Positions 53,081-61,299 are shown, numbered from the stretch's first letter. The stretch: 64,000 nucleotides of DNA from Litchfieldella rifensis (GCF_042646605.1 NZ_JBHRUG010000017.1:361644-425643), one strand, 5' to 3'. Numbers and translations are program-made. Notes: generated from the letters alone by a model not told the origin.

Positions 53081-53453
53081 GTCCCTGTGCCATGTCCACC
53101 ATCGATCGGTTCGGCCGGCCGATGTGGATGAGCGATGGTGGATGAACTCCGATTGAGAGGGCGGTTCACTCTTTGCTGGATACCAGGAGAGATGAACAAT
53201 AAAGAAGGCTCATGCGGCAATGGCTCGGCAACGGCATATGGTGAAAACCATGTCTCGATTCAATCGTATCTCTTGGATAACACGGTGACGGCTTATTCTT
53301 GTTGGCTGCGATCTCGTGGGCAAACAGTCGCAGCATCGACCGTGGGCCGGATGAGCCCCTTAAGGTTCCCTTAAGGTAGGCATGGCATAGGTGGGACACA
53401 TCCACTCTTCCGGCGGCAGGCTTCCGACCGGATTCAGGTTTACGAGGTACACC
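53081..53453. other. Interval with the hairpin, a possible 60-codon ORF and a direct repeat
   Basis: These 373 bases between the PhoD and CBS genes contain the hairpin above, a 60-codon frame at 53192-53374 with an AGGAGAG site but no recognisable family, and a tandem pair CCCTTAAGGT (53357-53366 and 53368-53377) that may be a regulatory site for the CBS gene. Confidence 0.4.
53095..53142 (+). terminator. Long hairpin after the PhoD-like gene
   Basis: TCCACCATCG (53095-53104) pairs with CGATGGTGGA (53133-53142), with a short inner ATCGG/CCGAT stem. There is no U-tract, so it may stabilise the 3' end rather than terminate alone. Confidence 0.45.
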
Positions 53454-54059
53454 ATGCCCATCATGGCCCAAAAGACGCCATTGCTTGACGCTCAGCACCA
53501 GAGCCTTCCTATCAGCATTCCAACGGGGGTCCCTCCACTTGGCATCGACAGCCCCGCTCGTACCCTGTTGACCGATTTCACGACGGTCCGCGCACAGACC
53601 GTAACGGAGAAGGCACTCGCCTCCGTAGCACGGGAAGTCATGCACTGCCTCGGGGTGAGGCTGTTGCTGGTCGTCGATACGTCAGGGCTTTGCACAGGCA
53701 TCATCAGCGCCCGAGAGCTTTTCGGAGGTCGTCGCATCACCCAGGCCATGCAACGCTTCGACATTCCTCGTCATGAGGTCTCCGTTGGCATGATAAAGAC
53801 TCCCTGCCAAGACCTGCACACGCTGTCGTTGTCGCACCTGTCTTCTCTGACCGTCGGTGATCTGGTCGAGGCCCTCAAGGCATTTGGCGATCAGCACTTG
53901 TTGGTGACTGACCACGACCAGCACCAACAGCAACGCATTCGTGGGGTGATTTCGGCCTCCGACGTGGGCCGTGCCTTGTCGCTGGACCTTGGTCAGCAGC
54001 CGCCCGAAGCGCGCAACTTCATCGATATCTGTCGCGTGATACTCGGCCGCGAACTATAG
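53454..54059 (+). CDS. CBS-domain pair protein
   Basis: This is a cytoplasmic protein of 201 residues with two CBS motifs. The first spans about residues 45-100 (TVTEKALASVAREVMHCLGVRLLLVVDTSGLCTGIISAREL), the second about 120-190 (LTVGDLVEALKAFGDQHLLVTDHDQ ... IRGVISASDVGRAL). CBS pairs sense adenosine ligands. The start at 53454 has GAGG six bases upstream. The regulated partner is not evident. Confidence 0.78.
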   Translation: MPIMAQKTPLLDAQHQSLPISIPTGVPPLGIDSPARTLLTDFTTVRAQTVTEKALASVAREVMHCLGVRLLLVVDTSGLCTGIISARELFGGRRITQAMQRFDIPRHEVSVGMIKTPCQDLHTLSLSHLSSLTVGDLVEALKAFGDQHLLVTDHDQHQQQRIRGVISASDVGRALSLDLGQQPPEARNFIDICRVILGREL

Positions 54060-54299
54060 CTATGTCCCCTCGATAGAGAGTTCATCCATAGCTTATCCTG
54101 GGGCCGACGAGCAACTCGGCGGACTCGGGTATCACTATGCCAATAGCATCGCGAACTACTTTATAAGTAATCATTGGTTTCTTGTCGTGGCGTACCACAG
54201 CGTAATATTTTTTATCAAAAAATCGATAACACGGTATGGGAAATTAGATGGAAAATTTTGGTATACTTGGCAATACAGGAGCTGGTTAATGGAGGTGAG

Positions 54300-54638
54300 A
54301 TGAGAACAGAGTTGAGTGATTTCGAGCAGAACATGCGGCGTGAGATCGATGACTTTCTAACACCCAAGAAGAAGGGTGGCGAGAAGGAGAAGAAAGCTCC
54401 TACCAAGGCGGCCAATCGAGCCGCGAAGCCTGACCCTGTCAGCCGGCAGGCCACTTCCCACAAGACCGGCTACCTCATCAAGCTGGCCGTGCGCACCAAG
54501 CCTCTCGAACTGGACACCGTCTTCGAGCACTGCTCGTCCAGTATCTCCAAGCTTGAAGCGCAGTTGGAAGCCGAAAAAGCTGCCAGAAAGGCTGGTTACC
54601 CTATCATCGGGTATGTCATCGACGTACAGCGCCTATAG
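54300..54638 (+). CDS. Hypothetical 112-residue basic/helical protein
   Basis: I do not recognise this protein. It has an acidic N-terminal helix (LSDFEQNMRREIDDFL), a Lys/Ala-rich linker and a C-terminal domain with LIKLAVRTKPLELDTVFEHC and a helix (ISKLEAQLEAEKAARKAGY). A strong GGAGG site lies before the ATG, and the upstream 240 bases are AT-rich compared with the rest, with a TATACT hexamer at about 54262. It may be of recent foreign origin. Confidence 0.5.
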   Translation: MRTELSDFEQNMRREIDDFLTPKKKGGEKEKKAPTKAANRAAKPDPVSRQATSHKTGYLIKLAVRTKPLELDTVFEHCSSSISKLEAQLEAEKAARKAGYPIIGYVIDVQRL

Positions 54639-54786
54639 GTCAACGCCCCGAGCGAAGGGCCCGGCAGGCAAGCCGGTGGGCATGTTCACGAAACGCAATG
54701 CTTCCGACGGCGCAGTGAGGGGAAACCACCACGTGCCAGGATAGGCTATCCTGTCTCGAATCGAAGGAATAAGAGGGAGCCCTGAA

Positions 54787-55401
54787 ATGCCTGGCATGGA
54801 ATTCCTGATTACGTCGCTGGTCGTGGTGCTGCTACCGGGACCGGGTATGCTGTTCACGATATCCACGGGGCTGATGAGCAGCAAGCGCGCCAGTGTCTTC
54901 GCGGCGCTGGGGTGTACCGCCGGTATCGTTCCTCACTTGCTGGCCAGTGTCTTGGGGTTGGCCGCCATTCTCCACGCCAGCAGTGTCGCGTTCCAGACCA
55001 TCAAGTATCTAGGCGTCGCCTACTTGGCTTACCTGGCGTGGGCGATGTGGAAGGAATCCGGCACGATCGCCTTGCGCGGCGAGTCACCGGACAAGAAACT
55101 GTCGAAAGTGGCGACAAGGGCGTTTCTCATCAATATCTTGAATCCGAAACTGTCGATTTTCTTCCTGGCCTTTCTCCCCCAGTTCGTGCCGCATAATGCC
55201 GTATCGCCTATCACCCACATGCTGCTGCTGAGTAGCGTGTTCATGGTCATGACATTGGCCGTCTTCATCGTATATGGGGTATTTGCTAATGGCGTCCGCA
55301 CCTATCTTTCGAATTCCCCGGCTTTGATCAAATGGATTCAGCGGACCTTTTCTGGCGTGTTTGTGGCGCTGGGTGCGAAATTGGCCATGGCGGAGCGGTA
55401 G
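54787..55401 (+). CDS. LysE/RhtB-family exporter
   Basis: This is an amino-acid or metabolite exporter of 204 residues with five or six helices. The family motif LLPGPGMLFTISTGL near residue 17, the RASVFAALGCTAGIVPH segment and ILNPKLSIFFLAFLPQFV are intact. The substrate is unknown. It is a single gene in an accessory stretch. Confidence 0.88.
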   Translation: MPGMEFLITSLVVVLLPGPGMLFTISTGLMSSKRASVFAALGCTAGIVPHLLASVLGLAAILHASSVAFQTIKYLGVAYLAYLAWAMWKESGTIALRGESPDKKLSKVATRAFLINILNPKLSIFFLAFLPQFVPHNAVSPITHMLLLSSVFMVMTLAVFIVYGVFANGVRTYLSNSPALIKWIQRTFSGVFVALGAKLAMAER

Positions 55402-55447
55402 GCCGTTGGAATACCAATCCGCCATCTAGGGAGTTTTTAGAAGGGTG

Positions 55448-55561
55448 ATGAGCCGTTTCCAAAAAGCAGAGGAAAAGGATGTTGAAAGCATCCTTGAAAT
55501 GATGGAGTCATGCTACGGAGAAGATGGCTGCCTGATGACAAAGCGGCTCAAAGGAGAATAA
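55448..55561 (+). pseudogene. N-terminal remnant of a GNAT acetyltransferase
   Basis: The frame reads MSRFQKAEEKDVESILEMM then ESCYGEDGCLMTKRLKGE and stops. This is the beta1-alpha1 start of GNAT proteins; the acetyl-CoA domain is gone. It has an AGAAGG site. G+C is lower than in neighbours. Confidence 0.45.
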
Positions 55562-55658
55562 GCGGCTGCCCAAGAAAGAAATCGATACCTTGCCAGGATT
55601 TTGTTATAACTTGGCTATTTGTTCAGATGTAATCATCACGCGATAGGTAACTTCAAGG

Positions 55659-56132
55659 ATGAAAACTTTAATATTGATGCTGGTCATTTTGCTTTTCGGC
55701 TTGGCAATCGTCATGACTTTCTTTGATATAGGGAAAGCTTACGTATTTTCTCCCACCAGAATCACGATCACCCTGAATCAAGAGCCCTTGAAAGGTGCCA
55801 AAGTCATACGTCGCTGGGACTGGAATAAGCAAGGTGAAGATCATGCTTTCACGAATGAGGAAGGTGTTGTAGAGCTACCGGAGATTAGGCGGAGAGGGAT
55901 AACGCAATTTATTCTCGCTGAGTTTGTTGCAGCTCAGCAGATAATGGTCTTGGTAGACGACAAGGAAGAAAGAATATGGTCATATTCAAAGCGAGCCTCA
56001 GGCGAGAATGCAGAGCTTGGTGGAAAACCGCTGGTGCTCAATTGTGAGTTAAGCAATGAAGAGAAGATGTATCGAGATTTCGGGCCACCCTTACTGACCA
56101 AATGCACATGGAGTAAAGAAGAAGTCAGTTAA
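55659..56132 (+). CDS. Hypothetical signal-anchored protein
   Basis: This protein of 157 residues has an N-terminal membrane anchor (about 3-23) followed by a periplasmic beta-rich domain with ITITLNQEPLKGAKVIRRWDW and NEEGVVELPEI, resembling small carboxypeptidase-regulatory-like domains and DUF6795-type proteins (tentative). Cysteines at about residues 132 and 151 may pair. It is AT-rich relative to the genome, suggesting transfer. Confidence 0.5.
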   Translation: MKTLILMLVILLFGLAIVMTFFDIGKAYVFSPTRITITLNQEPLKGAKVIRRWDWNKQGEDHAFTNEEGVVELPEIRRRGITQFILAEFVAAQQIMVLVDDKEERIWSYSKRASGENAELGGKPLVLNCELSNEEKMYRDFGPPLLTKCTWSKEEVS

Positions 56133-56158
56133 GTCTTCTTCATGCCGAAGCCTTAACT

Positions 56159-56272
56159 ATGAACATATTCATCGTAACCTTTGGATCACGCGGAGACGTC
56201 CAGCCTTATGTGGCTCTAGGAAAGGGACCGCAAGATACGGCAGTCGATGCAGCAACGAGTGGTACGATATAA
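56159..56272 (+). pseudogene. N-terminal remnant of a family 1 glycosyltransferase
   Basis: The frame begins MNIFIVTFGSRGDVQPYVAL, the start of UGT-type glycosyltransferases, and breaks off after 23 residues into unrelated codons and a stop. It is a deletion remnant immediately upstream of the SDR gene. Confidence 0.55.
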
Positions 56273-56321
56273 AGCATTGGTGTCAGTCATAGGGAACGTC
56301 AGGCCGATACGGAGGCACAGT

Positions 56322-57068
56322 ATGAACCGGGTCGTGGTCATCACTGGTGGAAGCCGTGGCATCGGGGCGGCGACGGCAAGGCTCGCGGCATCGCGAGGCT
56401 ACGCGGTCTGTATCAATTACCGTTCCAACAGCCAGGCTGCCGAGGCACTTGTCGATGAGATCACTGCCTCCGGCTGTCAGGCGATCGCCGTGGCCGGCGA
56501 TGTCAGCATCGAGGCCGATGTCGTGCGTCTCTTCGAAACGGCAGAGCGCCAGCTAGGCGTCATCGGTGCGTTGGTCAACAACGCGGGCATTCTCGAGCGC
56601 CAGGGCCGGGTCGAGACGATCGGTGCCGAGCGACTGGCTCGGATATTCGCGGTGAATGTGACCGGCAGTTTCCTATGCGCGCGTGAAGCAGTCCGCCGGA
56701 TGTCGACCAAGCGCGGCGGGGCAGGTGGGGCGATCGTTAATGTGTCATCGATGGCGGCACGTCTTGGCGCTCCGAACGAATACGTCGACTATGCCGCCGC
56801 CAAGGGGGCGATCGATAGCTTCACGATCGGCCTGGCCAAGGAAGTTGCCGACGAGGGCATTCGTGTCAACGCCGTGCGTCCGGGCATCATCGATACCGAT
56901 ATCCACGCCAGTGGCGGCGAACCCGGCCGGGTCGAACGCTTGAAAGATTCAGTACCGATGAAGCGCGGCGGCCGCCCAGAGGAAGTCGCCAACGCCATCC
57001 TGTGGTTGTTGTCGGATGAAGCCTCCTATTCGACGGGAGCCTTCATCGATATCTGTGGCGGTCGCTAG
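56322..57068 (+). CDS. Short-chain dehydrogenase/reductase
   Basis: This is an NAD(P)-dependent classical SDR of 248 residues. The cofactor loop GGSRGIGAATA, NNAG, the catalytic SSMAARLGAPNEYVDYAAAKGA (S-Y-K triad) and RPGIIDTDIH are present. FabG or glucose dehydrogenase-like activity is possible; the substrate is unknown. GGAGG lies before the ATG. It is bounded by pseudogene fragments on both sides. Confidence 0.88.
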   Translation: MNRVVVITGGSRGIGAATARLAASRGYAVCINYRSNSQAAEALVDEITASGCQAIAVAGDVSIEADVVRLFETAERQLGVIGALVNNAGILERQGRVETIGAERLARIFAVNVTGSFLCAREAVRRMSTKRGGAGGAIVNVSSMAARLGAPNEYVDYAAAKGAIDSFTIGLAKEVADEGIRVNAVRPGIIDTDIHASGGEPGRVERLKDSVPMKRGGRPEEVANAILWLLSDEASYSTGAFIDICGGR

Positions 57069-57076
57069 ACCTCACT

Positions 57077-57096
57077 CGATTTATTTAGCGTTCCTA
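57077..57096. repeat. Half copy of the MITE-like terminal repeat
   Basis: TCGATTTATTTAGCGTTCCT matches the right end of the element at 26722-26740 (TCGATTTATTCAGCGCTCCC) at 16 of 19 or 20 positions. No left end is nearby. It abuts the truncated AraC remnant. Confidence 0.4.
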
Positions 57097-57305
57097 TAGG
57101 AGAGAGCCAGAGCTTATGGCGCTCGTCACCCATATGAAACAGTCGATAGAGGCTTGCTTGGCTTCGGAGCTTGAAGAAGGGGAAGCTCCAGCAATGTAAG
57201 GTAGTGACTCCCAGCCAGTACCGCCGGCGCTTTCGCGGTATGCGGCTCGGTTACCGTGAACGGCCCTTCAGTGTCGATTTTCCTGGTGCTGGCACGACTA
57301 TGTAG
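57089..57305 (+). pseudogene. AraC-family regulator with internal deletion
   Basis: Two pieces in different frames belong to one AraC-type protein: an inter-domain segment (MKQSIEACLASELEEGEAPAM, 57116-57196) ending at a stop, and the last part of the DNA-binding domain (VTPSQYRRRFRG..., 57204-57305). The helix-turn-helix between them is deleted. The half MITE end borders it at the left. Confidence 0.5.
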
Positions 57306-57363
57306 TACCCGCCGCCGATGAAGGCCGTTGCGGGTCTATACCAGAGAACATAGGAGCACCCTC

Positions 57364-57717
57364 ATGACTTACGTGGATGGATTCGTTGCCGCTGTACCCA
57401 CCACCAACCGAGAGATGTACATCAAGCACGCTAGCGATGCCGCGGTCGTGTTCAAGGAGCACGGCGCCCTGAAGGTGGTGGAGTGCTGGGGGGACGACGT
57501 GCCGGAGGGCAAGGTCACCTCCTTTCCCATGGCGGTGAAGCGCCAGCCGGATGAGACCGTAGTCTTCGGCTGGATCGCCTGGCCATCCCGCGAGGAGCGT
57601 GACCGGGGCATGGCCAAGGTCATGGAGGACCCGCGCATGCAGCCCGACGTGAACCCCATGCCCTTCGACGGTAAGCGGCTGATCTATGGTGGCTTCGAGG
57701 TTATCGTGGACGAGTAG
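57364..57717 (+). CDS. DUF1428 family protein
   Basis: This is a small protein of 117 residues with an alpha/beta dimeric ferredoxin-like fold (MTYVDGFVAAVPTTNREMYIKHA, then DDVPEGKVTSFPMAVKRQPDETVVFGWIAWPSREERDRG and a C-terminal FDGKRLIYGGFEVIVDE). The family is conserved but of unknown function. A GGAG site precedes the ATG. A second copy of its last codons and downstream hairpin lies at 59576-59656. Confidence 0.88.
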   Translation: MTYVDGFVAAVPTTNREMYIKHASDAAVVFKEHGALKVVECWGDDVPEGKVTSFPMAVKRQPDETVVFGWIAWPSREERDRGMAKVMEDPRMQPDVNPMPFDGKRLIYGGFEVIVDE

Positions 57718-57772
57718 CCTTGGGGCTTGCCGAAAGCTGGCGAGTACCGCCCGCTTTCGGCCCACGCCTAGA
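57694..57772. repeat. 78-bp direct repeat, copy A (DUF1428 3' end and hairpin)
   Basis: This stretch contains the final codons of the DUF1428 gene and a hairpin CCGAAAGC (57730-57737) with GCTTTCGG (57753-57760). It matches copy B (59576-59656) at close to nine of ten positions. The two copies flank the DUF4256 and CDF genes. Confidence 0.75.
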
Positions 57773-57905
57773 CCCCGTGCGGTTGCCGAATCGGAGGCTC
57801 GCGCCTTATGCAGGCGCTAATTGAACTCCTCGTCTGTGAGCAATGGGTTCATGCTTGCAGCGGTCGTGAAGCGAAAGCACAAGCCGTAAGAAGGCTGGGC
57901 GGCCA

Positions 57906-58484
57906 ATGAAACAGAGCAGAGAGGCGAGAGCAAAAGACATGAAAGCACCACAGCATGAAGAACTACTCAGGACATTGAAAGCCCGTTTTGAGAAAAGCAT
58001 GGACCGACATAAAGGTCTTGAATGGGCTGAAGTACAAGCAAAGCTTGAGGTTAATACGGAAAAGCTGTGGTCACTCAATGAAATGGAAAGAACTGGCGGT
58101 GAACCGGATGTCGTTGGTCATGATCAAAGGACGGGCGAATACATTTTTTATGATTGTTCCACGGAAAGTCCTAAAGGTCGTAGAAGTGTTTGTTACGACC
58201 GCGAGGGGCTAGAGTCAAGGAAAGAACATAAGCCGGAAAATAACGCTGTTGATATGGCGGCTGCCATGGGCATTGAACTTTTAACGGAAGAGCAATATCG
58301 AGAATTGCAGAAGCTTGGAAGTTTCGATACGAAGACGTCGAGCTGGGTGAAAACACCTTCTGACATTAGAAAACTCGGCGGAGCCCTCTTTTGTGATCGA
58401 CGCTACGGTTATGTCTTTGTATATCATAACGGTGCACAATCATACTATTCCTCCAGAGGATTCCGCGGCTCGCTAAGGGTCTAG
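57906..58484 (+). CDS. DUF4256 family protein
   Basis: This is a 192-residue protein matching DUF4256 along its length: LLRTLKARFEKSMDRHKGLEW, LWSLNEMERTGGEPDVVGHD, YIFYDCSTESPKGRRSVCYD, NNAVDMAAAMGIELLTEEQY and FVYHNGAQSYYSSRGFRGSLRV. Function is unknown. Base composition is clearly lower in G+C than neighbours, indicating transfer. The ATG at 57939 is an alternative start. Confidence 0.85.
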   Translation: MKQSREARAKDMKAPQHEELLRTLKARFEKSMDRHKGLEWAEVQAKLEVNTEKLWSLNEMERTGGEPDVVGHDQRTGEYIFYDCSTESPKGRRSVCYDREGLESRKEHKPENNAVDMAAAMGIELLTEEQYRELQKLGSFDTKTSSWVKTPSDIRKLGGALFCDRRYGYVFVYHNGAQSYYSSRGFRGSLRV

Positions 58485-58596
58485 GTTTTTCACAGACAGC
58501 GCCGGGGCCTTTTCTCTTGGCATGTTGTCACATCGCGGCGATTGCGCCCACCTTGGAGTGATTCGTCGTCTCCACCCCTTTGGGGTGTTTGACGCC

Positions 58597-59505
58597 CTAG
58601 ACCCAGCGAGGGTCGGCGGTGAAGGCCACAGTGAACCAGCGCCGATCCGGCGGAATGGAAAGTCCTTCGCTGATCTGCTTGCGGATCTCGTCGAGGAAGA
58701 CGATGCCTTGGTCCGCGGCAAATTCCGGCGTGGTGACGATGTGGATCTCGATGAAGTGGCCGCGCCCGCTCTTGGCCACATGGCTGTAGTACTCGAGCAA
58801 CCCTTTGCGCGCCATCACCGGTACCATGGCGGCATGCACCTCGCGATCCAGGGCACTGGGGGCGATCAGGAAAATTTCCTTCAGGGCGCGGCGCACGATG
58901 CCGATGGGCACTGGCATGAAACAGAGCGTGAGAACCGCCAGCAGCAGGGAGTCCACGTAGGGGGTGAGGAGGTGGGTATAGGCGGTGCGCTCCAGCCCCA
59001 GAGCGATGGCGAAGGCACCGAGCAGTGCCGAGGTGATCAGTCCAGCCATCAGCCAGCCTTGGGTATCGATGCGCAAGAGCTCGGAATCGACGCGACGGTT
59101 GATACGCTTCTCGTAGGCGTACATGGCGAAGCAGGCACCGGCCACCAAGAGTGCGTAGACGATGGCCAGATCGAAGGCGAGCTCGCGTCCGCCTTTCATC
59201 AGCCCCTGCACGGCATTGAGAAAGGCATAGACGCAAAGCAGCATCAGGATGCTGCCGTTCAAGGCTGCCACCATGGGCTCCAGGTGCCAATAGCCGTGCT
59301 GGAAGCGCTGGCTGACCTCGCGCACTGCGAGTTTCGCCACCAGCAGCGCAAGGCCCGACATGGCGGCGTCGATGATGGAGAAGACCCCGTCGAAGAGAAT
59401 CGACTGGGAACCTGACAGCAACCCGAAGGCCACCCCAAGGGCCGAAACCGCCAAGGTGGTGGCGATGGAGAGTTTGAGGGTGTGCTGCTCGAGTGCGGCC
59501 GACAT
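58597..59505 (-). CDS. Cation diffusion facilitator (CDF) transporter
   Basis: This is a six-helix CDF metal/proton antiporter of 302 residues. Metal-site residues are visible in FDGVFSIIDAAMS and in the fifth helix (TPYVDSLLLAVLT), and a cytoplasmic domain with HFIEIHIVTTPEF follows. It probably exports Zn, Mn, Fe or Co. It lies between the two direct repeats, facing the DUF4256 gene. Confidence 0.85.
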   Translation of the reverse strand: MSAALEQHTLKLSIATTLAVSALGVAFGLLSGSQSILFDGVFSIIDAAMSGLALLVAKLAVREVSQRFQHGYWHLEPMVAALNGSILMLLCVYAFLNAVQGLMKGGRELAFDLAIVYALLVAGACFAMYAYEKRINRRVDSELLRIDTQGWLMAGLITSALLGAFAIALGLERTAYTHLLTPYVDSLLLAVLTLCFMPVPIGIVRRALKEIFLIAPSALDREVHAAMVPVMARKGLLEYYSHVAKSGRGHFIEIHIVTTPEFAADQGIVFLDEIRKQISEGLSIPPDRRWFTVAFTADPRWV

Positions 59506-59566
59506 GGCGATCTTCCCTGGTTACCAAAGCCTCCCAGTCTAGCCGAACCCCACATTTCAGAGGAGG

Positions 59567-59656
59567 GGCGCGATGTTCGGGGTCATCGTGGACGAGTAGC
59601 CGTGGGGCTTGCCGAAAAGCTGGCGAGTGCCGCCAGCTTTTCGGTCCACGCTTGGA
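59567..59656. repeat. 78-bp direct repeat, copy B: residual DUF1428 gene end with hairpin
   Basis: An AGGAGG site and an ATG are joined directly to the last codons of a DUF1428-like gene (MFGVIVDE then stop), followed by a perfect hairpin CCGAAAAGCTGGC (59612-59624) with GCCAGCTTTTCGG (59632-59644). It looks like a second DUF1428 gene with almost all of its interior deleted. The hairpin lies past the stop of the acidic protein gene and may terminate it. Confidence 0.65.
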
Positions 59657-59669
59657 TCCGAGACCCGCT

Positions 59670-60278
59670 TCAGCGGACCTCACCGGATACGTCGCCTTCG
59701 CCCTCGGCACTGACCTCGCCTTCCTCCACCAGCTCTTCTTCCTCGACCTGTTCCTCGGTCTCCTCGGTATCGTCTCTCAGGCGATCACGGTTCTCTTCGA
59801 GACGATCCTGGGCAGGCTCGGCCGCGTGCTCAATGGCCCGATCCAGGCCCGGGGCGCGCGTCTTGGTGTCCTGAGCATCCTCCTCGGTCTCTGCATCCAT
59901 GTCGGTTTCGGCTTCGACGTCGGCCTCGGTGTCCGTGTCGGTCTCGGTGTCCGTGTCGGCCTCGGTGTCCGTGTCGGCCTCGGTGTCTGTATCGGTCTCG
60001 GTATCGGTGCCAGCTTCGGTGTCCGCATCGGCTTCGGTATCAGCATCGGCATCGGCATCAGCCCCCGCATCGGCATCGGCATCAGCCCCCGCATCGGCAT
60101 CGGCATCAGCCCCCGCATCGGCATCGGCTTGAGCCAACAACAGCTGGGAGTTACCGGCCGTTTCCATCATGGGCAGGGCAGAAAAGCTGCCGCTCTTCAA
60201 GTCATCCGCCTGGGTAGCCGTAGCGCCCAGACCTGAGAAAACCAGTGCCATGCTGGTGGCAAGTGTCTTGAGTTTCAT
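59670..60278 (-). CDS. Secreted acidic Asp/Glu/Thr-rich repeat protein
   Basis: This is a periplasmic or secreted protein of 202 residues. It starts with a signal peptide (LKTLATSMALVFSGLGATATQA). The middle consists of repeats of the type DADADAGA and DTEADTDTE, and the end is rich in Glu (ETEEQVEEEELVEEGE). Nearly every third residue is acidic and lysine is scarce. AAGGAGG precedes the ATG. The function is unknown; metal or cation binding in a saline environment is possible. Confidence 0.75.
   Translation of the reverse strand: MKLKTLATSMALVFSGLGATATQADDLKSGSFSALPMMETAGNSQLLLAQADADAGADADADAGADADADAGADADADADTEADADTEAGTDTETDTDTEADTDTEADTDTETDTDTEADVEAETDMDAETEEDAQDTKTRAPGLDRAIEHAAEPAQDRLEENRDRLRDDTEETEEQVEEEELVEEGEVSAEGEGDVSGEVR
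59930..60130. repeat. Tandem repeats in the acidic-protein gene
   Basis: Two repeat families are seen: an 18-bp type unit (CTCGGTGTCCGTGTCGGT-like, about five copies at 59930-60010) and a 24-bp unit (GCATCGGCATCGGCATCAGC plus CCCC, three full copies and a partial at 60050-60130). They are coding and prone to slippage. Confidence 0.75.
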
Positions 60279-60843
60279 AGCGCCTCCTTGTGCCCCAATC
60301 TCCCCGGGGCGGATCTCCATCAGGGATGGCTTTTCTGGCTCTTCCTTGAGCCACTCGTCGTAGCGAGACTAGCTCCTGTTTATGACTAAGCAATAACCGT
60401 GCCATATAAATGAAAATATTGTAAATCAATGAGATATTAAAGAACGGTGTTTTCTATTCGAGTTGTCCTGCATGGCAATCCGCTGTATCTGTTGCCGCGA
60501 AGCGACACAAAAGGTAAACGGCGCGCAAGTGCCGTCAGGAGTGCGAGTGCCGTGATTGAAGGGGATATTAATGTCGGCATTTCGCGACACTCCGCCTGTT
60601 GGAGGCCACGCTGCTATCTCCCAGTTCCGCCTGGGTCCGCCCGGGCATAATATCCAACATGTCCGGAGTCAGCTCTGGAAGGCCATGTTTTGGAAGGCTG
60701 TATTAGGCAAAGCAAATCTATGTCACTCGTCTTATACTCGACAAACGACGATATTTCGCATGAGCCTTTAGCAAAATTTGCAGGTTACCATGTGCCCGGC
60801 GTCAGGGGCGCGGTACCACCTCGATGCTCGCCCGGAGCTTTGC
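60279..60843. other. Long intergenic region between the acidic-protein gene and trxC
   Basis: These 565 bases hold the acidic-protein promoter (AT-rich near 60390-60440) and the trxC upstream region. Several short frames exist (for example from 60571) but none has recognisable coding character. I see no RNA gene or repeat. Confidence 0.45.
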
Positions 60844-61281
60844 ATGAGCGATACCTATACCCTTGGTTGCCCCCACTGCCTGGTGATCAATCGGATCAGC
60901 CAGGGGCGGCTGGGTGATGGCCCCAAGTGCGGCAAGTGCAAGCAGCCGTTACTGGTCGCCGAGCCGCTGGAGTTGACCGCGGCTAACTTCACTGCGCTGG
61001 TAGACCGCAGCACGCTTCCGGTGGTGGTGGATTTCTGGGCGAGCTGGTGTGGTCCGTGCAAGATGATGGCGCCAGTCTTTGCCGAGGCGGCGCGCGAGCT
61101 GGCCATGCAGATGCGCTTCGCCAAGCTGGATACCGAGGCCGAGCCAGCCCTTGCCGGACGTTTCAGCATTCGCAGCATTCCTACCCTGATCGTGTTTCGC
61201 GGCGGCGAAGAGGTGGCCCGTCAGCCGGGTCTATTGCAAGGCCCGCAACTGCGCCAGTGGCTCAAGCCGTACCTGGCATGA
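60844..61281 (+). CDS. trxC: Thioredoxin 2
   Basis: This is a cytoplasmic disulfide reductase of 145 residues. It has the TrxC-specific N-terminal zinc ribbon (CPHC at 9-12 and CGKC at 29-32) and the thioredoxin fold with active site WCGPC (68-72) and the cis-proline SIPTLIVF. The start has CGGAG six bases upstream. In other bacteria trxC is induced by OxyR; no site was called here. Confidence 0.95.
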   Translation: MSDTYTLGCPHCLVINRISQGRLGDGPKCGKCKQPLLVAEPLELTAANFTALVDRSTLPVVVDFWASWCGPCKMMAPVFAEAARELAMQMRFAKLDTEAEPALAGRFSIRSIPTLIVFRGGEEVARQPGLLQGPQLRQWLKPYLA

Positions 61282-61299
61282 CCCCTCGATCCACCACCG

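Noticed and set aside
53192..53374. 60-codon ORF after the PhoD gene
   Set aside because: It has a ribosome site but no recognisable similarity or conserved context; kept only as a note in the interval entry.
60042..60130. Regular repeats resembling a CRISPR array
   Set aside because: The repeats are contiguous, coding, and have no spacers; they encode the acidic protein.
59899..60132. Plus-strand Ser/Val/Ala repeat frame
   Set aside because: Antisense product of the acidic-protein tandem repeats.
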